From assembly GCF_006483445.1 (NCBI RefSeq), contig NZ_PPPT01000112.1:1-32548 (forward strand): a DNA stretch of 32,548 bases, written 5' to 3'. This DNA is from Bradyrhizobium guangdongense (GTDB lineage: Bacteria; Pseudomonadota; Alphaproteobacteria; Rhizobiales; Xanthobacteraceae). Positions within the stretch are counted from its first letter, which is position 1; every line of letters begins with the position of its first letter. The notes under the pieces are model-generated. The model saw only the letters and a list, made by a program, of their open reading frames with translations. It was not told the origin of the DNA and searched no databases. Position numbers and translations under genes: made by a program. Positions 8,628-15,780 of the stretch are shown one piece after another.

Positions 8628-9968
8628 TCATTCCCGCTTCATCTCGAGCTCTTCCTTGTGGGTTTCGCCATTGTCGAGCGCGTATTGTCTCAAGAGCTTG
8701 CTGCCCACGAACACCCGCCCTTTGGTCCTGATCGTGCACGAGGCGCGTCGCAGCTTGTCGATCAAGGTACAGTCGAACGCTTCGGTCGTCTTGGCGCCGT
8801 CGTTCATGGTCTCGATATCGATCTTGAACGCCGCACCGATGCGGGCCTCCGGCAGCGTGGGTTCGTAGTTGGTGCACATGTGCCCGCCCAGGGGCAGCGG
8901 CTGGCAATGGAAGCCGACCTTCAACTTCACGGCCTCCTGGGCCTGCATTGCGCTTTGCGTGAATTGGCTGTCTCCGGTGCTCGCCACGTCAATGATGCAA
9001 TTGTCGAGGAAATGCGTGTCGGTAATTCCGGCATCGCTGCAAATCTGCCTGGCGCGCTGACGGGCCGCTTCGTCGAGGCTTCGTGTCGAAACGGCAGCAT
9101 AGGGGAAATCGAGGTCGGTCCAGGTGCTGGTGCTCTCTCCGCTGTCGTAGTCGAAGAGCGAGTCCCGCTGGCCGATGCGCCAGCTATGTCCGAAGATTCC
9201 GTAGAGCGCCTTGCGGGCGTCTTGTCCGCCCGCGACGTTCGCGACCAGCTCGGGCCATGCGACGGCCGTTCCGTCGCGCGACATCAAATCGTTCGCGGCG
9301 TTGCCGTCGAAGTTGCCGAACAGGCCGCCGATCTTGCCCGCGCGCGCATTCGCAAGGTCGACCGTAAGGTCGAGGTAGTAACTGTGCATGATCACGCGGA
9401 TTTCGGAATGGTCCGGCCAGATCATCGAGAGCTTGCCGTCGATCCGGGCAACCCGGCCGCCTTTCGGCAGGGCGATGGCGCTGCCCTCGTCGGGAAGCGG
9501 CGTCGACTGACCATTGACGTAGAGGCCGGACCGTCGGCCCACATAGAAGCCAACACGGTCACCCACGACATTCGCGGCCACGGCCACATTCGTGCTGATG
9601 CTTCGCGATGTCCCTTGCCAGGGCGCCTGGCGGACCTGGACTTCCATGTCGTCGGTGGTCGACTTCAGCGCAACGAACTCGCCGATGAGCTGGAGATCGT
9701 AATACGCGCCGTCGATCGTGCGAATGTGCACGTCGCCATTGCTTGTCCCGCGGGTGCGCTCGCTGACCTCGCGTATTAGACCCTTGATCGGTGTGGGCCG
9801 CGGCGCAGGCGGTGCACCTCCGCTCGAAGGTTCGACTTGGGCCACCACGGGTGGAACGGGCTCGGGCGGATCGTTGTCGAAGAAGCGGTGAAACCAGCCC
9901 AGATACGCGCCCAGGCCAGCCAGGGCCAGTAGGGCTCCCGCCATCGTCACGAAGCGCCTCTTCCGCAC
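8628..9968 (-). CDS. Membrane-anchored von Willebrand factor type D domain protein
   Basis: The 446-residue protein starts with a basic n-region and a single hydrophobic segment (about 8-25), then a proline-rich linker (33-60). This suggests a periplasmic protein held in the inner membrane. Residues 78-240 form a VWD domain: GDVHIRTIDGAYYDLQLIGEF at its start and GGLFGNFDGNAANDL near its end are diagnostic. A following segment, ARQICSDAGITDTHFLDNCIIDVASTGD, is the cysteine-containing C8-like extension often found after bacterial VWD domains. The C-terminal 100 residues carry four more cysteines. The GTG at 9968 has a GGAGAAG ribosome site; an ATG at 9944 is possible. Its partner is the downstream 1110-residue exported protein. 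Molecular role unknown. Confidence 0.85.
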   Translation of the reverse strand: MRKRRFVTMAGALLALAGLGAYLGWFHRFFDNDPPEPVPPVVAQVEPSSGGAPPAPRPTPIKGLIREVSERTRGTSNGDVHIRTIDGAYYDLQLIGEFVALKSTTDDMEVQVRQAPWQGTSRSISTNVAVAANVVGDRVGFYVGRRSGLYVNGQSTPLPDEGSAIALPKGGRVARIDGKLSMIWPDHSEIRVIMHSYYLDLTVDLANARAGKIGGLFGNFDGNAANDLMSRDGTAVAWPELVANVAGGQDARKALYGIFGHSWRIGQRDSLFDYDSGESTSTWTDLDFPYAAVSTRSLDEAARQRARQICSDAGITDTHFLDNCIIDVASTGDSQFTQSAMQAQEAVKLKVGFHCQPLPLGGHMCTNYEPTLPEARIGAAFKIDIETMNDGAKTTEAFDCTLIDKLRRASCTIRTKGRVFVGSKLLRQYALDNGETHKEELEMKRE

Positions 9969-10240
9969 GGCTCTTCTCCGAATTCGCAGGACGTGACGCC
10001 GAGACTGTACCTCGAACCATTGCGCGGCAATTCCAGCCGCACGACCGCCTTACGCATTCCGGCGACGCTTCGAGCAGGAGCTTCGGTCTTGTGGCCTCGA
10101 CCGAAGCTGGCGGACGACGCGCAGCACAGACAGGCTAGCGAAACGAGGGTCGCTCCGCGTGTGAAATATTTCACAGGCGCAGGTAAATATGTTCCGAAGT
10201 GCCTGGCCGCCTGCGCGGAATCCTCCCGAGGGACGGACAT
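9947..10240 (-). CDS. Possible small exported protein upstream of the VWD gene
   Basis: This 97-residue frame has an ATG preceded at 8 bases by GGAGAA. A signal-like segment KYFTRGATLVSLACLCCASSASFG sits at residues 24-47, so the true start may be the GTG near residue 23. The rest, about 50 residues, matches nothing I know. Its stop overlaps the VWD reading frame by 22 bases if that gene starts at 9968, or lies 2 bases before the alternative ATG at 9944. Either arrangement suits translational coupling. The perfect palindrome at 10160-10175 lies inside the frame, which argues that this could instead be promoter DNA. Uncertain. Confidence 0.38.
   Translation of the reverse strand: MSVPREDSAQAARHFGTYLPAPVKYFTRGATLVSLACLCCASSASFGRGHKTEAPARSVAGMRKAVVRLELPRNGSRYSLGVTSCEFGEEPCGRGAS
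10160..10175. promoter_or_regulatory. Perfect CRP-type palindrome
   Basis: TGTGAAATATTTCACA is a perfect 16-base palindrome matching the TGTGA-N6-TCACA layout bound by CRP-family regulators. It lies between the VWD locus and dctB, 204 bases before the dctB start. It overlaps the possible small ORF on the minus strand. Confidence 0.5.
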
Positions 10241-10280
10241 TCGACTGCTTCTCCGGCGTTGATGCGCTCTCTCGCCGGTT

Positions 10281-10296
10281 GGGCCCTACAGGGCCC
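10281..10296. promoter_or_regulatory. GC-rich inverted repeat upstream of dctB
   Basis: GGGCCCT and AGGGCCC face each other around AC, 82 bases before the dctB start codon. The two-base centre makes an RNA hairpin poor, so a protein-binding palindrome is more likely. There is no known match. Confidence 0.35.
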
Positions 10297-10378
10297 CCGC
10301 TGCTTACCAAGAGCTTATTTTGCAGCGGCGCTTCGCATCCTGCCATGCGATACTGATCGCATCGATCCGGGAACCCCG

Positions 10379-12166
10379 ATGCAACCGTCTCACCCAGCCT
10401 CCTCGCGCCGCACCCTGATCGGTGCCGCGCTGCTTGCCGCGGTCGCAGCGCTGGGCTGGCTCACTTATGTGCTCGCGCTCGATGCCGGCTTCGTCCGCAT
10501 GCAGCGCGAGGCCAATGACCGCCTGACGCTGATCGCGAGCAGCTTCGATGCCACGGTCGCGCGCTTCCGCTATCTGCCGGCGGTGCTGTCGCTGGCCGAT
10601 CCGATCCGCGCACTCTACCGCGATCCGAAAGACACGGCCGCCATCGCCGCCGCCAATCGTTACCTGCAATCCCTGAACCAGAAGGCCGGCGCGGCCGAGC
10701 TCTACGTGCTCGACGGCACCGGCCTTGCGCTCGCCGCCAGCAATTTCGACCAGGACTCCAGCTTCGTTGGACAGAACTACGCGTTCCGTCCCTACTTCCA
10801 GGACGCGCTGCGCGGCGGCGAGGGTCATTACTATGCCGTCGGCGCCACCACCGGGCAGCCCGGCTATTTCCTCTCCCATCGCATCGAGGAGGCGGGCAAG
10901 ACCATCGGCGTTGCCGTGGTCAAGATCGATCTCAGTCCGCTGGAATCGGATTGGGCGCGTGCCGGTGATCTCGTTGCGATGAAGGACGAGAACGGCGTGA
11001 TCTTCCTTGCAAGCCGCGCGGAATGGAAATACCGCCCGGTGTCTTCAATTCCACAAAGCCGCATCGCCGAGCTTAACGCCGCACGTCAGTTCGGCCGGTC
11101 GATCGACGCCGCGCCGGTGTTCGTGGCTGATGGCGACAGATCGGGCGTCCAGGTCGGGCGCACGCGCGGCCGCGATGGTGTCGAGCCCGGCGAATATGCC
11201 CTGCAGGTTCGCGCCCTCGATCAGGGCTGGACACTGTTGCTGTTCTCCGACGCCGCCGACGCGCGCCGCCATGCGGCAACCGTTGCGACCGCCGGCGTGT
11301 TCGCACTGCTCGCAGCACTCCTGGTCGCCGTCGTCGCCGTTCAGCGGCGGCAGGTGATCCGCGCCAAGCTCGAGGCGCATGACGTGCTCGAGCAGCGCGT
11401 CGCCGAGCGCACCGAGGAACTGCGCAAGACCCATGAAAGCCTGGTGCAGAGCGCAAAGCTCGCGAGCCTCGGCCAGGCCTTGGCCGGGGTCGCGCATGAG
11501 ATCAACCAGCCGCTCGCCGCGCTCAACACCTATGTCGCAAGCAGCCGGGTCCTGCTTCGCCGTAACGAGGTGGAGCGCGCCGCCGGTAATCTCGACGCCA
11601 TGTCGGCAATCGCCGAGCGCATGATGGCGCTGATCGCGCATCTGCGCATGTTCGCGCGCAAGGAGACCGGCGCGCGCAGTGTGGTCGCGCTCGCGCCCGT
11701 GATCGACAATGCGATCCGCCTGCTGCAATACAAGATCGACAATGAGCGCATCGAGATCGTGCGTGTCATGCCGGCCGAGCCGCTGCATAGTCTGGCCAAC
11801 CCGGTCCGGCTGGAGCAGGTCGTCGTCAACCTGCTATCGAACGCGATCGGCGCGATGCAAGGATGCGAGCGGCGCGTTCTCACCGTCACCCTCGGCCGCC
11901 GCGGCGGCCATGCCACGATCGCGATCACTGACACCGGCGTCGGGATCGCGCCGGAGCATCTGAAATCGCTGTTCGACCCGTTCTTCACCACCAAGGAAAT
12001 CGGCGAGGGGCTTGGCCTCGGCCTCTCGATCTCGTACGGAATCGTCAGGGAGTTCGGAGGAGAGATCTTGGTGGACAGCGTACCGGGCAAGGGCTCGACC
12101 TTCACGGTGGTCATTCCCGCAGTCGACGGCAGCCCGGCCGCGACGCAAGCGGAATTGCAGGCATGA
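10379..12166 (+). CDS. dctB: C4-dicarboxylate sensor histidine kinase DctB
   Basis: This 595-residue sensor kinase has membrane segments at about 12-34 and 302-322 that enclose a periplasmic double-PDC sensor (about 40-295, with YVLDGTGLALAASN and the RPYFQDALRGG region typical of DctB). After a coiled linker the kinase core shows LGQALAGVAHEINQPLAAL, with the phosphorylated histidine at 373. The N box is in VVVNLLSNAIGAM, and the ATP lid is DTGVGIAPEH plus GEGLGLGLSISYGIV. It senses succinate, malate or fumarate and phosphorylates DctD. The stop overlaps the dctD start (ATGA), showing coupling. The open frame extends upstream, but the ATG at 10379 fits the usual N-terminus. Confidence 0.93.
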   Translation: MQPSHPASSRRTLIGAALLAAVAALGWLTYVLALDAGFVRMQREANDRLTLIASSFDATVARFRYLPAVLSLADPIRALYRDPKDTAAIAAANRYLQSLNQKAGAAELYVLDGTGLALAASNFDQDSSFVGQNYAFRPYFQDALRGGEGHYYAVGATTGQPGYFLSHRIEEAGKTIGVAVVKIDLSPLESDWARAGDLVAMKDENGVIFLASRAEWKYRPVSSIPQSRIAELNAARQFGRSIDAAPVFVADGDRSGVQVGRTRGRDGVEPGEYALQVRALDQGWTLLLFSDAADARRHAATVATAGVFALLAALLVAVVAVQRRQVIRAKLEAHDVLEQRVAERTEELRKTHESLVQSAKLASLGQALAGVAHEINQPLAALNTYVASSRVLLRRNEVERAAGNLDAMSAIAERMMALIAHLRMFARKETGARSVVALAPVIDNAIRLLQYKIDNERIEIVRVMPAEPLHSLANPVRLEQVVVNLLSNAIGAMQGCERRVLTVTLGRRGGHATIAITDTGVGIAPEHLKSLFDPFFTTKEIGEGLGLGLSISYGIVREFGGEILVDSVPGKGSTFTVVIPAVDGSPAATQAELQA

Positions 12167-13545
12167 GCGGCAGCGGTCCTGCAAGCATGAGCGGCGCGGT
12201 TCTCGTCGTCGACGACGAAGAGATCGTCCGCGACTCCGTGCGGCAATGGCTGGAGCTCGGCGGCTTTGCGGTCCGCACCGCCGCAGGCGCGGAGGAGGCG
12301 CTGCGGCTCGTCCAGGAGATCCCGCCCGACGTCGTGCTCAGCGATTTCCGCATGCCGCAGATCTCGGGGCTGGAGCTGATGCGCGACATCCATCGCGCCG
12401 ACCCCGATATCCCCGTGGTGCTGCTGACCGCCCATGGCGACGTGCCGCTGGCGGTCGCCGCGATGCGCGAGGGCGCCTACGATTTTTTGCAAAAGCCGCA
12501 TGATCCGGAGCAGCTCTCGCTGGTGATTGCGCGTGCCGTCGAGCGGCGGCGGCTGAAATTGCAGCTCGGCGAGCTCGCAGGCCGGCTCGCGGCGAGTGGC
12601 GCGATCGAGAGCCGCCTGATCGGCCTGTCAAAGCCGATGGCCGCGCTGCGCGCCAGCGTGCTGGAGCTTGCCGGCCACGACCGCGACGTCATCGTCACCG
12701 GTGAGACCGGAACCGGCAAGGAGGTGGTGGCGCGCGCGCTCCACGATTTTGGCCCGCGCGCGAAAGCGCCGTTCGTTGCAGTGAACTGCGCGGCGATCCC
12801 GGCCGAGCTGTTCGAGAGCGAGTTGTTCGGACATGAGGCCGGGGCCTTCACGGGCGCGCGGGGCGCTCGCATCGGCAAGTTCGAGCACGCCTCCGGCGGC
12901 ACCTTGCTGCTCGACGAGATCGAGAGCATGCCGCTGCCGTTCCAGGCCAAGATTCTTCGCGCGTTGCAGGAGCGCGCGATCGAGCGCGTCGGCTCGAACA
13001 AGCTCTTGGCCGTCGACGTGCGGGTGATCGCGGCCGCCAAGGGCGATCTCGCCGCCGCAAGCCGCGACGGGCGCTTCCGCTCCGATCTCTATTTCCGCCT
13101 CGCCGCCGCCGAGCTGCAATTGCCGGCGCTGCGCGAGCGCGGCAACGACGTGCTGCTGCTGTTCGAGCATTTTGCGGCCGCGGCCGCCAGGGGCGCAGGC
13201 GGCACGCTGGCGCCGCTGCGCGCCGACGATCTCGATGCGCTCCTCGCGCACGACTGGCCTGGCAATGTGCGCGAGCTGAAGAACGTCGCCGAGCGCTACG
13301 CACTCGGGCTCGCGGCGACCGGGCGCAGCGTCGCGGAGATATTACGGCGTGGCGAGCCCGGCGTGCCGCGGCGCACGCTCGCCGACCGCGTCGCCGGCTT
13401 TGAGCGGACGCTGATCGAGGCCGCCTTGCGCGAGCACGACTGGTCGATCGCAGACGTCACCGAGGAGCTCGGGGTTCCCCGCCGGACCCTAAATGAGAAG
13501 ATGGTGAAATATTCGCTGGTCCGTCCCGGCCGCAAGGACGGCTGA
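12163..13545 (+). CDS. dctD: Sigma-54-dependent response regulator DctD
   Basis: This 460-residue NtrC-family activator has a receiver domain (about 12-125) with VVDDEE and the phosphate-accepting D61 in VVLSDFRMP. A central AAA+ domain follows, with Walker A GETGTGKE (180-187), the sigma-54 contact loop GAFTGA (227-232) and LLLDEIESM as Walker B. A Fis-type helix-turn-helix ends the protein (WSIADVTEELGVPRRTLNEKMVKY). Phosphorylated by DctB, it should open sigma-54 promoters such as the one at 13683. It overlaps dctB by 4 bases. An alternative start 8 codons downstream (second MSG) is possible. Confidence 0.94.
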   Translation: MSGSGPASMSGAVLVVDDEEIVRDSVRQWLELGGFAVRTAAGAEEALRLVQEIPPDVVLSDFRMPQISGLELMRDIHRADPDIPVVLLTAHGDVPLAVAAMREGAYDFLQKPHDPEQLSLVIARAVERRRLKLQLGELAGRLAASGAIESRLIGLSKPMAALRASVLELAGHDRDVIVTGETGTGKEVVARALHDFGPRAKAPFVAVNCAAIPAELFESELFGHEAGAFTGARGARIGKFEHASGGTLLLDEIESMPLPFQAKILRALQERAIERVGSNKLLAVDVRVIAAAKGDLAAASRDGRFRSDLYFRLAAAELQLPALRERGNDVLLLFEHFAAAAARGAGGTLAPLRADDLDALLAHDWPGNVRELKNVAERYALGLAATGRSVAEILRRGEPGVPRRTLADRVAGFERTLIEAALREHDWSIADVTEELGVPRRTLNEKMVKYSLVRPGRKDG

Positions 13546-13546
13546 A

Positions 13547-13568
13547 CATCGGCGAAAATCCGCCGATG
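13547..13568. promoter_or_regulatory. Upstream palindrome 1, candidate DctD binding site
   Basis: A 22-base palindrome with arms CATCGGCG and CGCCGATG around a 6-base centre. It lies directly after the dctD stop and about 150 bases before the expected start of the sigma-54 transcript. It shares TCGGCG...CCGCCGA with the palindrome at 13579. There is no T-run, so it does not look like a terminator. Confidence 0.6.
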
Positions 13569-13578
13569 GCACCGTCAG

Positions 13579-13600
13579 CGTCGGCGGATTACCGCCGACG
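13579..13600. promoter_or_regulatory. Upstream palindrome 2, candidate DctD binding site
   Basis: A 22-base palindrome with perfect arms CGTCGGCGG and CCGCCGACG around ATTA. Its centre is 32 bases, close to three helical turns, from the first palindrome, so two activator dimers would sit on the same face of the DNA. The pair is about 120-150 bases upstream of the sigma-54 start site. That is the arrangement known for tandem DctD sites at dctA promoters. Confidence 0.6.
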
Positions 13601-13682
13601 TTGTGGCGCGGCGTGTGAACGTTTCGCACAAAATCATCTGAAAACGTCGGCAAACCCCGCCTGATCTCCCGTTGCGCGCGGC

Positions 13683-13698
13683 TGGCACGGCCGTTGCT
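13683..13698 (+). promoter_or_regulatory. Sigma-54 (RpoN) -24/-12 promoter of the permease gene
   Basis: TGGCACGGCCGTTGCT matches the consensus TGGCACG-N4-TTGCW, with GG (13684-13685) and GC (13696-13697) separated by exactly 10 bases. Transcription is expected near 13709, about 95 bases before the permease GTG start. With dctD just upstream and two palindromes in between, DctD is the natural activator. Confidence 0.88.
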
Positions 13699-13803
13699 GA
13701 AGAAGGCGCCGAGACCATCTGGTCGTCCGGGGCGGCGCCACCTTGCGATCCAACAAGCAAGCGGCCGTGTCCCGCAGGGAACACCAAGCCTTTGGAGGAT
13801 GTC

Positions 13804-15147
13804 GTGAGTTCACAGGAAGCCTCGATTCAAACCCTTGCCCCCGCGGGCGCCGAGCCCCGCAGCGATCTCGCCGACGTCAAGCGGCGGCTGCGCGCGATCT
13901 TCATCGGCTCGGTCGGCAATCTCGTCGAGTGGTACGATTTCTACGCCTACGCGGCCTTCGCGCTCTATTTTGCGAAAGCGTTCTTCCCCGACGGCGACGA
14001 GGTCGTGCAGCAGCTCAATGCCGCGCTGCTGTTCGCCGCCGGCTTCCTGGTGCGGCCGCTCGGCGGCTGGCTGTTTGGCCATCTCGCCGACAGCTACGGA
14101 CGGCGCAATGCGCTGACGCTGTCGGTGGTGATGATGTGCTTCGGCTCGCTGATCATCGCGGTGACGCCGACCTATGCCTCGATCGGGATCGCGGCGCCGA
14201 TCGTGCTCGGCCTCGCGCGCATCCTGCAGGGCTTGAGCCTCGGCGGCGAATACGGCACCAGCGCCACCTATCTCACCGAAGTCGCCGACGAGAAGAACCG
14301 CGGCTTCTATTCCAGCTTCCAGTACGTCACGCTGATCGGCGGCCAGCTCTGCGCCATCCTGGTGCTGTTGCTGCTGCAGAAGGTGTTTTTGTCGACCGAG
14401 GAGATTCGCGCCTGGGGCTGGCGGGTGCCGTTCGCCTTTGGTGCCGTGCTCGCCGTCGTCGCCGCTCTGATGCGCAGCAATTTGCACGAGACCGACGCTT
14501 TCAAGAGCAGCCAGAAGGTCGCCAAGAAGTCGAGCTCGATCCGCGCGCTGATGAACTATCCGCGCGAGGTGTTGCTGGTGGTCGGCCTCACCATGGGCGG
14601 CACCGCGGCGTTCTACACCTACACCACCTACATGCAAAAATTCCTGCGCCTCTCCGTCAAGCTCACCGACGACCAGACCACGATGGTGACGGCGGGCAGC
14701 CTCCTCTTCGCGATGGCTCTCCAGCCGATCTACGGCGCGATCTCGGATCGGATCGGACGCAAATGGCTGCTGATCGGGTTTGGCGTCTCGGGCACGCTGT
14801 TCACCATTCCGCTGCTGACCAGCCTGCAGGCGACGCACGACGCGTTCACGGCGTTCCTGCTGATCGCAGCCGCCTGGATGATCGTGTCGGGCTATACCGC
14901 GATCAACGCCGTGGTGAAGGCCGAGCTGTTCCCGACCAGCGTGCGGGCAACCGGTGTCGGCGTGCCCTATGCGCTCACGGTCTCGATCTTCGGCGGCACC
15001 GCGGAATCGATCGCGCTGTGGTTCAAGTCGATCGGGCACGAGAGCTGGTTCTACTATTATCTCACCGGCTGCATCGCGATCTCGCTGCTGGTTTATCTGA
15101 CGATGCGGGACACCAAGAAGCTGTCGGCGATGAACCGGCACGAATAG
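13804..15147 (+). CDS. kgtP: MFS alpha-ketoglutarate / dicarboxylate permease, KgtP-like (MHS family)
   Basis: This 447-residue, twelve-helix major facilitator of the metabolite:H+ symporter family has SVGNLVEWYDFYAYAAFALYFAKAFFP at the start. The loop 2-3 signature is GWLFGHLADSYGRRNAL, followed by ARILQGLSLGGEYGTSATYL, SFQYVTLIGGQL and TTYMQKFL, all of which align with KgtP. It should import 2-oxoglutarate or a related acid with protons across the inner membrane. The GTG at 13804 was chosen because GGAGG sits 5 bases before it; the frame stays open further up but crosses the sigma-54 promoter. Its control by DctBD is inferred from position and promoter type. Confidence 0.92.
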   Translation: MSSQEASIQTLAPAGAEPRSDLADVKRRLRAIFIGSVGNLVEWYDFYAYAAFALYFAKAFFPDGDEVVQQLNAALLFAAGFLVRPLGGWLFGHLADSYGRRNALTLSVVMMCFGSLIIAVTPTYASIGIAAPIVLGLARILQGLSLGGEYGTSATYLTEVADEKNRGFYSSFQYVTLIGGQLCAILVLLLLQKVFLSTEEIRAWGWRVPFAFGAVLAVVAALMRSNLHETDAFKSSQKVAKKSSSIRALMNYPREVLLVVGLTMGGTAAFYTYTTYMQKFLRLSVKLTDDQTTMVTAGSLLFAMALQPIYGAISDRIGRKWLLIGFGVSGTLFTIPLLTSLQATHDAFTAFLLIAAAWMIVSGYTAINAVVKAELFPTSVRATGVGVPYALTVSIFGGTAESIALWFKSIGHESWFYYYLTGCIAISLLVYLTMRDTKKLSAMNRHE

Positions 15148-15158
15148 GAGCGCGGGCG

Positions 15159-15185
15159 GAGGCGCGGGCCCGCTGCTCGCGCCTC
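15159..15185 (+). terminator. Stem-loop after the permease gene
   Basis: GAGGCGCG pairs perfectly with CGCGCCTC around an 11-base loop, beginning 12 bases after the permease stop codon. There is no clear T-run, so it may stabilise the 3' end rather than terminate by itself. Confidence 0.4.
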
Positions 15186-15315
15186 AGCGCTGCACGCCGC
15201 GCCGCTGCATCGCAGGCGTCCACACCAGCCAAATGGTCGCGGGTTGCAATATTTCAGGCGATCTATTTATGGTGTAAGGTGGCGGCCCCGGCCTTCGCTG
15301 CGAAGGAGAGCTCTC

Positions 15316-15759
15316 ATGTCCACCATCGTCTTTTTCGATCTTGGCGATACGCTCGTCATTCCGAAAATCGATCAAGGTACGCTGGCGGCGCTCAAGGTGC
15401 TGCCGTTTGCGACCAAGGTGCTCGACAAGTTGAAGCACACCAATGTCGCCGGCGCGGCCTTGCGCCTCGGCGTCATCTCGAACACCGGCAATGAGACGGG
15501 GGATCGGATGCGAACCCTGCTGCAGCAAGCCGGACTGCTCGGCTTCTTCGAGCCAGCCCTGCTGCTGTTCAGCTCGGTGGAGCATCTCGACAAGACCAGG
15601 ACGGAATTCTTCCAGCTCGCCGCGACGCGCGCGGGCGTGCCGCCGGCGCAGTGCATTTATGTCGGAGAGAATGCCGATGAGCGCCGGGTGGCTGAATCGG
15701 CCGGCTTCCGCACGTCGTTCCATCCGCTGCACGTCTTCCACGTGCTCGGGCTGGTCTGA
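15316..15759 (+). CDS. Small HAD-like hydrolase, capless and with altered motif I
   Basis: The 147-residue protein starts with STIVFFDLGDTLV, the HAD motif I. The nucleophile is D8, but the usual second aspartate (two residues later) is glycine. Motif II is LGVISNTG, the motif III lysine is probably in LDKTRTEFF, and motif IV is YVGENADERRVAESAGF. The protein is shorter than typical HAD phosphatases (about 220 residues) because it has no cap insert. AAGGAG lies 7 bases before the ATG. Loss of the acid/base aspartate suggests weak or different chemistry, although DLGDTL variants occur in the family. It converges with dctA, 21 bases away. Substrate unknown. Confidence 0.75.
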   Translation: MSTIVFFDLGDTLVIPKIDQGTLAALKVLPFATKVLDKLKHTNVAGAALRLGVISNTGNETGDRMRTLLQQAGLLGFFEPALLLFSSVEHLDKTRTEFFQLAATRAGVPPAQCIYVGENADERRVAESAGFRTSFHPLHVFHVLGLV

Positions 15760-15780
15760 CGGCGGAGCGGTCGCGCCCCG

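Noticed and set aside
8658..9779. A 373-codon plus-strand open frame
   Set aside because: It is antisense to the VWD gene, whose motifs are unmistakable, and shows no domain of its own.
13547..13600. Paired palindromes as terminators of dctD
   Set aside because: There is no T-run after either stem, the two share sequence and helical phasing, and they lie upstream of a sigma-54 promoter. Activator sites fit better.
13810..15141. A 443-codon minus-strand open frame
   Set aside because: It mirrors the KgtP-like permease, is rich in E, H, Q and R, and has no membrane or domain pattern.
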